Positions 9,111 to 18,036 of a DNA stretch of 64,000 bases are shown here, in pieces. The notes below the pieces were generated by a model. The model searched no databases. It was not told the DNA's origin and was given only the letters and a program-made list of their open reading frames with translations. A program made the position numbers and the translations under genes. Origin of the DNA: CAZWCE01 sp964632505 (GTDB taxonomy: Bacteria; Planctomycetota; Planctomycetia; Pirellulales; Thermoguttaceae); assembly GCA_964632505.1 (NCBI GenBank), contig CAZWCE010000005.1, positions 124,001-188,000 on the forward strand. The letters run 5' to 3'. Each line of letters starts with the position of its first letter. The first letter of the stretch is position 1.

Positions 9111-9443
9111 TTACGCCGCTTTGTCGGCCGATTTCATTTCCGACCAGCTCCGCTTGTATTGGAGCGCGTCGAGCAGTTCGGTCAATGTCAGCGTCTTGTT
9201 TTCCAGTTCAAGGGGGATCTCCATGCCGGGATCGCAGACCAGGTCCACGGTTCCGTCTTCTCCGACCAGCTCGTCGAATTCCCGCAGCAGACCGTCCTGG
9301 ACTGCCTGACGGACCAGGTGCCCACGCGTCGCCGAGACTTCGCTCGCCCGTTCTCCCAGGCTGTCGGCGGCCCGTTTGGCCAAAGCCGGAAGATATTCGC
9401 TGGCGATCTCCACGATCCGGGGCGTGTAGACTTTCACTTGCAT
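9111..9443 (-). CDS. Small acidic protein, uncharacterised
   Basis: This is a 110-residue product with a normal globular composition (IVEIASEYLPALAKRAADSL, then an acidic beta-rich middle). The ATG is preceded by TAGGAGAAAAGAAG, a good ribosome binding site. No signal peptide, membrane span or known motif is visible. It stands alone, with a possible -10 box and palindrome about 280 bases upstream. I do not recognise the family; codon use and ribosome binding site make it a real gene. Confidence 0.65.
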   Translation of the reverse strand: MQVKVYTPRIVEIASEYLPALAKRAADSLGERASEVSATRGHLVRQAVQDGLLREFDELVGEDGTVDLVCDPGMEIPLELENKTLTLTELLDALQYKRSWSEMKSADKAA

Positions 9444-9714
9444 CTTCTTTTCTCCTACTTGCGATTACGGCCGTCGCGGCAAACGCTCGGGGGTGCCGCT
9501 TGGAAATAATTGTTCGGTTCTCGCCGTCGTTTCGATGATTGTGCTGGAAAAAGATGAAATCATCCTGCCTCCCTTTTCGGAAGAAATCCGTTTCTACCGG
9601 CCGGGAGTTTTGGCAGCGATCGTTTCACCGAAGGAACCACCTCGAACAAGGGGCTGGCTCCCCCACATCTCACTCGATTCGGGTAGAATCGGGAGATAAC
9701 ACTCCTACAAAGAT

Positions 9715-9728
9715 ATCGGATGTCCGAT
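9715..9728. promoter_or_regulatory. Palindrome overlapping a leftward -10 box (possible operator)
   Basis: ATCGGA-TG-TCCGAT is a perfect 6-bp inverted repeat. A minus-strand TATAAT (9727-9732) overlaps its edge, so a repressor bound here would block transcription of the 110-residue gene. No convincing -35 is present. Confidence 0.3.
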
Positions 9729-9943
9729 TATACTCATTACAACGTTTTTGAGATTTTTTTCGAAACATCCGAGGGAAGCGACGTGATCCTTTTCCCGAGA
9801 AGGCTTCCCGAAGCGGAAAACGAGAATCCGATCTCCCTTATTTGCCCTAAAGCTCATATCTAATACACTTGATGATAGAGTGACGTTTCAGGTGAGCGGA
9901 AGGGAAAAGAGTCCGACGGAACCGCACTGGCCCCCCTAGGGTC

Positions 9944-9994
9944 ACCCACCAAAGCGAGCTACAACTGGAGACGAGTCTCTCCGCTCCCGTGGGT
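9944..9994 (+). promoter_or_regulatory. Candidate structured RNA leader of the phosphatase gene
   Basis: Three nested stems can form: ACCCAC 9944-9949 with GTGGGT 9989-9994, GAGC 9956-9959 with GCTC 9983-9986, and GGAGA 9967-9971 with TCTCC 9978-9982. The element ends 61 bases before the start codon. No T-tract follows it. Confidence 0.35.
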
Positions 9995-10055
9995 CGCTGA
10001 GATTAGTTAAAGGGTTCATGATCTTTGATGTTCGTAGTACAGAGAGGAAGCGCCC

Positions 10056-10748
10056 ATGAGTCAACGTTCGATCGCGATCGGCGATGTTCACGGATGCAGT
10101 AAGGCTTTGGCCGCCTTGCTGGACGCCATCGACCCCCAACCCGACGACCAGATCATCCCCCTGGGCGATTTTCTCGACCGCGGCGACGATGTGGCCGGAA
10201 CGATCGACCGGCTCCTCGAACTTCAGGAAAAGTGCAATCTGTACCCCATTTTGGGAAATCACGAAGAGATGCTCTTGCAGTTGCTCGACGGGGCCTTCTG
10301 GGACGTCGGCGCTTGGCTTTCGTTCGGCGGTAAGGAGACCCTCGAAAGCTATGGGGTGACGATGCCCAAGGACATTCCGAAAGAACATATCGAGTTCATT
10401 CGCAATTGCCACCAGTGGTGCGAGTCGGAGAATCACCTCTTTCTTCATGCGAGCTATCTCGAGAAAAAAAGCCCCGATAAGTTCCCGCCGGATATTCTGC
10501 GTTGGGAGTCGCTCCGCGATCGCATTCCCGGCCCCCACACCTCCGGCAAGCGTGCGATTCTGGGGCATACTTCCCAAAAGAACGGGGAGATTCTCGATCT
10601 CGGTTATCTCACCTGCATCGACACTTTTTGCTACGGGACGGGAAAACTGACCGCCCTGGAGATCCATACCGGAGAGATTTGGCAGGCCGATAAATCCGGG
10701 CGATTTCTCACCGGCCGGAAAAAGGCGGAGCAACACCGCGCTCCCTAA
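10056..10748 (+). CDS. PP-type metallophosphoesterase (Ser/Thr phosphatase or ApaH-like)
   Basis: This is a 230-residue calcineurin-like phosphoesterase. All three metal-binding motifs are present: GDVHG at residues 9-13, GDFLDRG at 37-43 and GNHEE at 67-71. Later His residues (LFLHA, GHTSQKNG) complete the dinuclear site. Its size and motif spacing fit the bacterial PrpA/PrpB protein phosphatases and ApaH-like diadenosine tetraphosphatases; sequence alone does not separate these. AGAGAGGAAG precedes the ATG. It converges with the glycosyltransferase gene, 18 bases apart. Confidence 0.85.
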   Translation: MSQRSIAIGDVHGCSKALAALLDAIDPQPDDQIIPLGDFLDRGDDVAGTIDRLLELQEKCNLYPILGNHEEMLLQLLDGAFWDVGAWLSFGGKETLESYGVTMPKDIPKEHIEFIRNCHQWCESENHLFLHASYLEKKSPDKFPPDILRWESLRDRIPGPHTSGKRAILGHTSQKNGEILDLGYLTCIDTFCYGTGKLTALEIHTGEIWQADKSGRFLTGRKKAEQHRAP

Positions 10749-10766
10749 AGGGGCTCGACCGAGAGG

Positions 10767-12539
10767 TTATTTCTCCGCTTCCAATGGCGGAAAATCGGCA
10801 AACCGATCGTTTTTTTCGACGATCTCCTCCGCCAGATAGACGCGGTATCGCCCCCATTCGCGGTAGGAAATGCCGTCGAGATCCCAGGCCTCTTCCACTT
10901 CTTGGAGTTCCTTTTCCGGAACGACGATCAGCGATTCGGGGTCGACGCGCCGCAGACGCCGCGATTCTTCCGTCCCGATGGTGAAGATGGTGTCCTTCTC
11001 GAGTTCGGCTCGCTTTTCGGGAGTCAGGTAGAAGTAGATCGATCCGAGACGATCGCGCACGAACACGACTTGCGGCGGCAGCGATTCCAGCTCGTTCAGC
11101 TTCATCACCATTTCTCTCGGAGTGAACCGCGAGGCCACGAGAGGGCCGAATCGCATCAATACGGTACAGAACTGGGTCGCGATGAGCAGGGCCCCCAGTA
11201 TGAAGGCGACCGTCCATTGCTTCTTCTGCCAGAAAAAGCAAGGGATGAGCGCGGCGAGACTCACCAATCCCAAGAGGAACCAGTCGAAAGCTCCCAAGAG
11301 CAGGTTGATCTCGAATTGGGCGTACATCGTCAAAAGCGGCAATGTAAAAATGCCCAAGAAACAGAGTCCCATGAACAGCAGCGACGATTCCCTCAGTTCC
11401 CACTGTCTGGCGCTCCGGGCGAGAATGCGCTGCCAGAGCACCCCGAGGAGCATCGCCAATGGAGGGAATACCGGCCAGATGTAGTTGACCAATTTCGAGC
11501 CGGCGAGCGTCAAGAGCACTGTATCGGCCGCGATCCAGCAGATGCAGAGCCAGAGGGCCGTCCGTTGTCGCAAAGCGGCGCTGTCATCGGAGACGGTTTC
11601 CTCGGGGGAAGGAGCGGCGGATTCCGGCGATGCCGGGCTGATCTCTCCGCGAAGCATTCGCACGAGCGAACGCCGCATCGTGAGCAGATAGAACAGCCAC
11701 GGGGAGGCCCCGCCGAGGAGGATCGGAAAATAATACCACCACGGACTGTCCCCGTGACGTTGGGTGTCGGAGACCATGCCGAGGACATGCCGTTCGTAGA
11801 AGAAGTAATACAGGAAGCCGGGGATTCGGGATTCGACCATGAAGTACCACGGCAAAGCGACCAGCAAGGCGACGACCAGCGACAACGCGCCGCCGGAGAG
11901 GATCGAGGGATACCACCACCTTCGCCGCAAGACCAGGTACGGAAGGTAGCCGACGCCGACCAGCCCGATCCCCACGAACCCCTTGTTCAGAATGCTCAGT
12001 CCCAGCACCAACCCGGTGATCCCCCCCAGCAGGAGACGCCCCCGGATGGTCTCCGCATGGTCCATCTCCCAGAAAAGCCAGTAGGCCAGGACGATCCAGA
12101 CGATGAGCGTCACGTCGTTCGGTGAGGCGAGGGTCAGCCCCATCGGGTAGAACATCGTGGCGTAGATGATTCCGGCGAGAATGCCGACGCGGGAATCGAA
12201 CATGCGCTTCCCCACGAGCACCAACACGAGTACCGTCAAGGTGGCGAAGAGACTGTAGGGGATCCGGGCGGCGTCCTCGCTCGCGCCGAAGATTGCCAGT
12301 GAAGCGGCTTGAACCCAGGTGAAAAGGACCGAGCGGTCCAGGAACGGTTCCAGGCCGAAGTAAGGCACGACCCAATCGCCCGACTCGACCATTCGCAGGG
12401 AGCAGGAGGCGTGGATGCCGTCGGAGGGATCGACCAGTGGGAGATCGAGCAACAGCGGACTCCAGAAGACCAGCAGGAGGATCACCGGCAGGACGATCGT
12501 CAGAAGTATGAGTGGCCGGTCGGTGGGAAGTGCGGGCAT
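10767..12539 (-). CDS. ArnT/PMT-like membrane glycosyltransferase (GT39/GT83 type)
   Basis: This is a 590-residue protein with about a dozen membrane helices, followed by a soluble tail of about 120 residues. The fold is that of ArnT/PMT transferases, which move a sugar from a polyprenyl-phosphate donor to lipid A or protein at the outer face of the inner membrane. The region after helix 1 (GIHASCSLRMVESGDWVVPY, then a PFLDRS.LFTW segment) matches the family. The usual Asp-Glu pair in the first loop reads DPSDG here. The ATG at 12539 has GAGGAAATCGCAACC in front; a longer frame runs to 12836 but would overlap the divergent gene. The substrate is unknown, although the adjacent acyltransferase suggests lipid A or envelope work. 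Confidence 0.82.
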   Translation of the reverse strand: MPALPTDRPLILLTIVLPVILLLVFWSPLLLDLPLVDPSDGIHASCSLRMVESGDWVVPYFGLEPFLDRSVLFTWVQAASLAIFGASEDAARIPYSLFATLTVLVLVLVGKRMFDSRVGILAGIIYATMFYPMGLTLASPNDVTLIVWIVLAYWLFWEMDHAETIRGRLLLGGITGLVLGLSILNKGFVGIGLVGVGYLPYLVLRRRWWYPSILSGGALSLVVALLVALPWYFMVESRIPGFLYYFFYERHVLGMVSDTQRHGDSPWWYYFPILLGGASPWLFYLLTMRRSLVRMLRGEISPASPESAAPSPEETVSDDSAALRQRTALWLCICWIAADTVLLTLAGSKLVNYIWPVFPPLAMLLGVLWQRILARSARQWELRESSLLFMGLCFLGIFTLPLLTMYAQFEINLLLGAFDWFLLGLVSLAALIPCFFWQKKQWTVAFILGALLIATQFCTVLMRFGPLVASRFTPREMVMKLNELESLPPQVVFVRDRLGSIYFYLTPEKRAELEKDTIFTIGTEESRRLRRVDPESLIVVPEKELQEVEEAWDLDGISYREWGRYRVYLAEEIVEKNDRFADFPPLEAEK

Positions 12540-12822
12540 GGTTGCGATTTCCTCATCCGAAAATATATGGGAGGGAGCAGCAGGCGATAAGGATTCTTCG
12601 CCAATATAGACCAAATGCTTCGGAGGAACAACAGGAGTTTTCGACGCCTCGGCGGAAGGCGAACGTTCGGCGGAATGCCGCCGGAGACGACGAAAAACGA
12701 GAAGATTGCCCTTGGCCTTTTCTGAGAATCCTGACAAAATACGTACCGCCGTTGCCGGCGGTCGGCGCATAAGTCGATCGCGCTGATTCGTGGAGGTTGC
12801 AGCCGTCCGGAGGGGAGTTTCG

Positions 12823-13845
12823 ATGGCAAGACGCATGCTCGATTACCTGGTCTATCTTTTTGTCCGTATGCTCATATGCGTGGTGCAATCGTTGCCGGTG
12901 GAAACGTCGCATCGACTGGCCCGTGGACTTGCCGGGCTTTTCGGCGGGGTGTTGAATGTGCGGGGGCATGTGGTGAACGAAAATCTCCGGCATGCGTTTC
13001 CCGAGAAAACGCCCCGAGAACGACGAGCGATCGCCGTCGGGATGTGGGAGCATCTTTTTTTGCTGGCGATCGAAGCGGCCCAACTTCCAAGGAAGATCCA
13101 CGAGACCAATTGGCGCGATTATATCGTCCTACATGGTCTGCAACCGATGGCCAACGTGTTGATCGCTCGGCGGCCGATCATCGTCGTCACCGGACATTTC
13201 GGCAATTTCGAGGCGGGCGGATATGTGCTCGGACTCTTGGGCTACCCCACCTATTCCGTGGCGCGTCCCCTCGATAATCCTTATCTCGATGCCTTCGTGA
13301 AGCAGTTTCGCGAATCGACCGGGCAGTATCTGGTCCCCAAAAATGATGGCTACGACACCATTCTCGAAGTGCTCGAGCGCCCCGACGCGATGGCGTTCCT
13401 CGCCGACCAGGCCGCCGGACCGAAGGGATGCTGGATCGAATTCTTCGGCCGCCCCGCGTCCACATACAAGGCGATCGGTCTTCTGGGACTGGAATACCAG
13501 GCGCCGATGGCCTGCTGCTACTCCATTCGTCGGGAGGGAAAGCCGTTGCACTTTCGCATGACTCTCGGCGAAATGCTCGACCCGGCCGACATGCCCGAGC
13601 ACATCGGCGGGGTCCGCGAGATCACCCAGTGGTACTCCAGTACGCTGGAGAGGGCGGTGAGGCAGAATCCCGAACAGTACTGGTGGGTGCACAAACGCTG
13701 GAAGGATTACGGCAAGAAACGTTCCCTGCCCAAGAAGCCGCTGCCCAGATCGGTGCACGATCCGACCGATCGGACCGCCGGCGCGCCGGCGAAAGACAAA
13801 AATGCCGCCGGGTCGAATGCGGCTTCCGGGAAGAAAGTCGCTTAA
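12823..13845 (+). CDS. LpxL/HtrB-type lysophospholipid/lipid A acyltransferase
   Basis: This is a 340-residue inner-membrane acyltransferase. It should add a secondary acyl chain to Kdo2-lipid A or a related lipid. The HX4(D/E) catalytic motif is HFGNFE (His125, Glu130), preceded by an Ile/Val-rich strand, and one N-terminal amphipathic or membrane helix is present. The C-terminus contains the family's YWWVHKRWK. The tail after about residue 305 is Lys/Pro/Ala-rich and variable. The start has GGAGGGGAG eight bases upstream; a GTG 33 bases earlier is less likely. The gene diverges from the glycosyltransferase, with 283 bases between starts. Confidence 0.85.
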   Translation: MARRMLDYLVYLFVRMLICVVQSLPVETSHRLARGLAGLFGGVLNVRGHVVNENLRHAFPEKTPRERRAIAVGMWEHLFLLAIEAAQLPRKIHETNWRDYIVLHGLQPMANVLIARRPIIVVTGHFGNFEAGGYVLGLLGYPTYSVARPLDNPYLDAFVKQFRESTGQYLVPKNDGYDTILEVLERPDAMAFLADQAAGPKGCWIEFFGRPASTYKAIGLLGLEYQAPMACCYSIRREGKPLHFRMTLGEMLDPADMPEHIGGVREITQWYSSTLERAVRQNPEQYWWVHKRWKDYGKKRSLPKKPLPRSVHDPTDRTAGAPAKDKNAAGSNAASGKKVA

Positions 13846-13918
13846 GAACGTGTTTTGAAAATCGCTTGGTTCGCCAGAGCGAGCGAGACGAGCGTCCGAG
13901 AAGGCGATCTCCGGAGCA

Positions 13919-14776
13919 TCACTCGCGGGTCACTCGGCGGAACGCTTCCATCAATTTCTTGGTGATTTCTCCCGGCTTGCCGCTTCCGATCGGTCGGGTA
14001 TCGACCGTGACCACCGGCACGACTTCCGCCGCCGATCCGGTCAAGAAGCACTCCTGGGCGACGTAGACATCGTGCCGCGTCAGGGGCGTTTCCCGGACGG
14101 CGATCCCCATCTCCCGAGCCAAGTCGAGCACGACCTGCCGAGTCACGCCTTCGAGGATCCCGGCATCGGTCGGGGGGGTCAGCAGCTCACCGCGGCGCAC
14201 GATGAAGATGTTGTCGCCGGTGCACTCGGCCACCTCCCCTTTGTGGTTGAGCATCATCGCCTCCACGCACCCCGCGTTCAGACCCTCGATCTTCGCCAGA
14301 ATGTTATTCAGGTAGTTGAGCGACTTGATGCGGGGATTCAGCGCCGCCGGATTGTTCCGGATGGTGCCCGCGGTGACGATCTCGAGACCCTTTTCGTAGA
14401 ATTCCGCCGGGTAGAGCGCGATATGATCGGTGATGATGATGACCTGGGGATCATGAGTTTCGGTCGGACCGAGTCCCAGGTTTCCCACCCCACGCGTGAC
14501 GATCGCTCGAACATAGCCGTCCTTGATGTCGTTTTCCCGGAGTGTGTCGTTGACCGCGTCGGCGAAGGCGTCCTTGGTCATGGGGATTTCCAGCGCGATC
14601 GCCCGGGCCGACTCCCAGAGCCGGTCGAGATGTTCCTGCAACCGGAACACTTTCCCACCGTAGCTGCGCATGCCCTCGAAGACACCGTCGCCATAGAGCA
14701 GGCCGTGGTCGTAGACGCTGATTTTTGCGTTCTCTTTATCGAACAGTTTTCCGTTGATGTAGATTTTCAAGGGCAT
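13919..14776 (-). CDS. ilvE: Branched-chain amino acid aminotransferase (class IV)
   Basis: This is a 285-residue PLP enzyme that interconverts Leu, Ile and Val with their 2-keto acids using 2-oxoglutarate. The signature region LNPRIKSLNYLNNI places the PLP lysine at Lys151, and EVAECTGDNIF gives the Glu184 that binds the pyridine nitrogen. The N-terminal NGK...DHGLLYGDGVFEG is typical of class IV. 4-Amino-4-deoxychorismate lyase and D-amino-acid transaminase share the fold, but the GDGVFEGMRSYGGKVFRL segment fits IlvE best. The ATG lacks a close ribosome binding site, and AAAGGAG lies about 23 bases away. It is the last gene of the leftward lysS-lol-ilvE run. Confidence 0.88.
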   Translation of the reverse strand: MPLKIYINGKLFDKENAKISVYDHGLLYGDGVFEGMRSYGGKVFRLQEHLDRLWESARAIALEIPMTKDAFADAVNDTLRENDIKDGYVRAIVTRGVGNLGLGPTETHDPQVIIITDHIALYPAEFYEKGLEIVTAGTIRNNPAALNPRIKSLNYLNNILAKIEGLNAGCVEAMMLNHKGEVAECTGDNIFIVRRGELLTPPTDAGILEGVTRQVVLDLAREMGIAVRETPLTRHDVYVAQECFLTGSAAEVVPVVTVDTRPIGSGKPGEITKKLMEAFRRVTRE

Positions 14777-14900
14777 CGGTAATGTGCGCCGATGGAGCGC
14801 TCCTTTAAGGAAACAGAGATAACGAACCGCGCAGAATCGAACGAACGGTCGCGCCGAGGATATGAGGCGCTTTCGCGACGGAATGCCGAGGGCGACGAAG

Positions 14901-16292
14901 TTATTCCGGCGAAGCGTCGTGTTGGATTCGGCCGTCGACCAGACGCAGGATACGATCCGCCTGGTGGGCGATCGAGAGATCGTGCGTAACCATGACTATA
15001 GTCAATTCCTGCTCTCGGTTCAAGGTCCTCAGGAGGTCGAGAATCTCCCGGGCCGATTCCGAGTCGAGATTTCCGGTGGGTTCATCGGCCAGAAGGATCT
15101 GCGGTTGGGCGATCAGCGATCGGGCGATCGCGGCCCGCTGCATCTCCCCCCCGGAAAGTTCCCGGGGTTTGTGCTTGGCCCGATGAGCCAGGCCGACCCT
15201 TTCGAGCAGTTCTTCTCCGCGATGGACGAATTTGCGTCGTTGAGTCATATAGGAAAGAACTCCGTGACGGATCATCAGCGGAGAGAGCACGTTTTCGAGC
15301 GTCGTCAGCTCCGGTAGGAGATGGTAGAACTGGAAGATCATCCCGATGAACTCGTTGCGCAACAGGTCGCGCTGTCCGGAAGAGAGATTGTCGATCCGTT
15401 GGCCGTCGAAGTGGATGCTCCCGCCGTCGGGGGCATCGAGCGTCGCCATCAGGTGCAGCAAGGTGCTCTTGCCGGAACCGCTTTGCCCGACGATCGCCAG
15501 AAACTCCTGGGGCCGAACCCCGAGATTCACGCCACGCAGAACCGGGATTCGGAGATTTCCTTTCACATAGCTCTTGGTCAATTCCATCGCGACCATCAGC
15601 CGCTCGGTCGAAGGAAGTGAGGAGCGGTCCGGCTCGGCGACGTCGTCGACGGATTCGGCGGATCGTTCCCGGTCTTCGGGCGTCACTTCGGCGGGGGGCT
15701 TCGGCGACAAACTCTCGTCGGGGTGAGCGGTGACCGATTCGTCGGATTCGTTTTCTCCCGACCGAACGACGGAATGGGGCCGAGCGTGGGCGGAGGCGGG
15801 CCGCTCTTGGAGGAAAGGGGCATGCGGCGAGGTGCGTTCCTCCGATTCCGGACGTTTTTCAGGTTCGCTCGGTGGAGGAGAAGAGGCTTTCTCGGAAGAA
15901 CTCGGGTAGGATTTCGCTTCCATGATGAAATGGGGCCCTTTCCCTGTTTGCGTGTGCGCATTTTCCGGATTGTTTTTTCGCGTTTCGTTCTCCACCTCTT
16001 CCAGGTAGGAGAGAGGCGGTTCACTCGGGAACGTCTCCTCGGCCTTCTGCGTTTTCGGCAGGGGCTCCGGCGAGCGGATACTATTCATGTCGTCGAGGAA
16101 CGATTGTAACTCCGTCAGCGAAGGTCCCCCGATCAGCGGTTGTCCGCCGCGCACCCGAGGACTGATTCCCAGCCCGATCGAATGGCGTTTTTTTCGTTCT
16201 TCTTCCGTAGAATCTTTTTTCGATTCCGACCTTGCCGATTCCTTTTTCGGACCGTGATGATCGAATCGAAAGATCGAAGGTTCGTCATTCAT
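14901..16292 (-). CDS. lolD: LolD-like ABC ATPase with a long disordered N-terminal extension
   Basis: This is the ATP-binding subunit of a lipoprotein-releasing or MacB-type ABC transporter, 463 residues long. The ATPase core starts near residue 234: Walker A GQSGSGKST at 269-277, Q-loop Gln321, signature LSGGE at 379-383, Walker B ILLADE at 399-404 and H-loop His437. Residues 1-230 are a Ser/Pro/Glu-rich extension with no counterpart in LolD (about 230 residues in total). The start is fixed by an ATGAATGA overlap with the permease stop, implying coupled translation and making a purely internal start unlikely. Confidence 0.85.
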   Translation of the reverse strand: MNDEPSIFRFDHHGPKKESARSESKKDSTEEERKKRHSIGLGISPRVRGGQPLIGGPSLTELQSFLDDMNSIRSPEPLPKTQKAEETFPSEPPLSYLEEVENETRKNNPENAHTQTGKGPHFIMEAKSYPSSSEKASSPPPSEPEKRPESEERTSPHAPFLQERPASAHARPHSVVRSGENESDESVTAHPDESLSPKPPAEVTPEDRERSAESVDDVAEPDRSSLPSTERLMVAMELTKSYVKGNLRIPVLRGVNLGVRPQEFLAIVGQSGSGKSTLLHLMATLDAPDGGSIHFDGQRIDNLSSGQRDLLRNEFIGMIFQFYHLLPELTTLENVLSPLMIRHGVLSYMTQRRKFVHRGEELLERVGLAHRAKHKPRELSGGEMQRAAIARSLIAQPQILLADEPTGNLDSESAREILDLLRTLNREQELTIVMVTHDLSIAHQADRILRLVDGRIQHDASPE

Positions 16293-17880
16293 AGCGCAAA
16301 GCCTCCACAGGATGCATTCTCGCTGCCCGGAGCGCCGGCAGCACCCCGGCGGCCACCGCGATGAAGATCGCGCCGGCGACGATCCAGGTGATCGTCAGCG
16401 GGTTGACGATGGTGGGAATTTCATAAAAGGAGTAGATGCGTGGATCGAACACATTATGCCCCAGGATCATCGAAAGGAAGGACGCGATCTCGTTGATGTA
16501 GTGGACGAACAAGAGACCGAGGATCAGCCCGATCCCCGACCCGAACAGCCCGAGCGAGAGGCTGTAGGTCAGGAAGATCTGCATGATGCCGGAGCCGCCG
16601 GCCCCCAGCGATTTGAGGATGCCGATGTCGCGCGTCTTCTCGACGACGATCATGAAAAAGATCGCCAAAATGCCGAATCCGGCGACCGCGATGATCAAAA
16701 AGAGCAGCACGTTCAATATGGCCACCTCGGTGAAGATGGCCGAGAGCAGGGTCTCCTGACGATCGCGCCATGTCTCGATGATGTAGTATTCCGGGGGAAA
16801 GGCTTCGCGCAGTTGGTCGCGGAGCTGATTCAGGTCGGTCCCCGGCTTCGACTTGATGAGGATTTGCGAGACCCATCGCCGGCCGGTTTCCGGTTCGTAC
16901 ATGCCGCGGAGTTCTTGTAGCTTGGACAGCGGAACGAAGACGAGTTTCGAATCGTATTCCACCATCTTGCTCTCGTAGAGATCGACCACGGTGAATTTGT
17001 CGCTGACGCCTTCCGGCGGCGTGTCGGCGTTGGGAAAGGTGAGGGTCACGTCGTCGCCGGGAATGACATGCATCCCTTCCTCGAAGTGTGTCTGGCCGGA
17101 CTCTTCATCCTCGATCTCCCGACGACCGTAGGCCGTCAGCCCGATGCCGAGAATGACGCCGGCATGTTGCTCCTTCGCCGGATCGAAGACCTGTTCCTGT
17201 TCCGCTCCGGCGGCGGCGAAGGGATTGGTCGGGATGCCGCGGTTGTCTTCTTCGGCGACGCTTTCCCCTTCTTCGGTCGGCGAATCGATCGTCGCCCCCC
17301 GATCGGCGTTGAGTTCTTCCATGCGTCGCCAGTATTTTTCCATCTCGGCGAAGTAGCTCCGCCGGTATTCCCAGCCTGCTTCACGAAGCTCCGGACGCAA
17401 CACCGCTTTCTCGCCCGCTTGGTAGTTGTGATCGTCGTAACCGCTCTGGCGCAACTCGAAATCGAACGATTCGCGATTCGCCGGATGTTGGAGGAATTCG
17501 GCCATCTCGCTGACGTCGCCTTGGGTCGCTGCGTCAATCCCCACCATTTCAACCGGCCGGGTATGGTAGCTGTTGCCGACCCGAAAACTGAGCATGGCGG
17601 GGATGACGACCGTCGGGGTCATTCCGTCGATCATATCTCCCGCTACCTGACGGATCTTTTCCATGTGGGCCTCGGGATCGGGAAATCCCCCGGCGCTGGA
17701 GGCCTCGAAGATGACATCGGAGAGGATGCCGTGGGCCCGTTGTTCCAATTCGGTCGTGAAACCGAACATGACGGAATTGACCACGATCATCGTCGCCACA
17801 CCGAGCGTCACGCTGATGATCGAAGCCAGGGCGATGTAACGCGTGAGAAGGTATCGCCAGCTCAGAAGTAATTTGTACAT
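16285..17880 (-). CDS. LolC/LolE-type ABC permease (FtsX domain)
   Basis: This is a 531-residue permease with one N-terminal span, a large external domain and three C-terminal spans (FLIIAVAGFGILAIFFMIVV and two later). The ending PALRAARMHPVEALRYE is the FtsX-family signature, and DIGILKSLGAGGSGIMQIFL is the coupling helix segment. The external part is about 120 residues longer than in E. coli LolC/E; the extra includes a charged stretch near residues 175-230. With the LolD-like ATPase it probably extracts lipoproteins from the inner membrane. Only one permease gene is present, suggesting a homodimer as in LolF-type systems. Confidence 0.85.
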   Translation of the reverse strand: MYKLLLSWRYLLTRYIALASIISVTLGVATMIVVNSVMFGFTTELEQRAHGILSDVIFEASSAGGFPDPEAHMEKIRQVAGDMIDGMTPTVVIPAMLSFRVGNSYHTRPVEMVGIDAATQGDVSEMAEFLQHPANRESFDFELRQSGYDDHNYQAGEKAVLRPELREAGWEYRRSYFAEMEKYWRRMEELNADRGATIDSPTEEGESVAEEDNRGIPTNPFAAAGAEQEQVFDPAKEQHAGVILGIGLTAYGRREIEDEESGQTHFEEGMHVIPGDDVTLTFPNADTPPEGVSDKFTVVDLYESKMVEYDSKLVFVPLSKLQELRGMYEPETGRRWVSQILIKSKPGTDLNQLRDQLREAFPPEYYIIETWRDRQETLLSAIFTEVAILNVLLFLIIAVAGFGILAIFFMIVVEKTRDIGILKSLGAGGSGIMQIFLTYSLSLGLFGSGIGLILGLLFVHYINEIASFLSMILGHNVFDPRIYSFYEIPTIVNPLTITWIVAGAIFIAVAAGVLPALRAARMHPVEALRYE

Positions 17881-18036
17881 GGCTCCCTGCCGTTTTTTAC
17901 GAATCGATGGGAATGGGTCGATCGCGCTGCCGAAGCGCCGCTCCGTTGGCGTTCCGGTTTCTGATCGCCTCGAGTCGAGCCTCGTTGCCTCGAACTCGGG
18001 CCGAAAAGGTTGTCTTTTTCAGTATCGGTCCAGAGG

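Larger units (their letters stand above)
9444..10055. other. Divergent intergenic region with palindrome and structured leader
   Basis: The 612 bp separate a leftward small gene from the rightward phosphatase gene. The palindrome at 9715-9728 overlaps a leftward TATAAT (9727-9732) that has no good -35. A nested set of stems lies at 9944-9994, just before the phosphatase gene. Short open frames in between are not supported. Confidence 0.45.

Noticed and set aside
12540..12836. Upstream extension of the glycosyltransferase by 99 codons
   Set aside because: It overlaps the start of the divergent acyltransferase and adds Arg-rich sequence; the ATG at 12539 has a good ribosome binding site.
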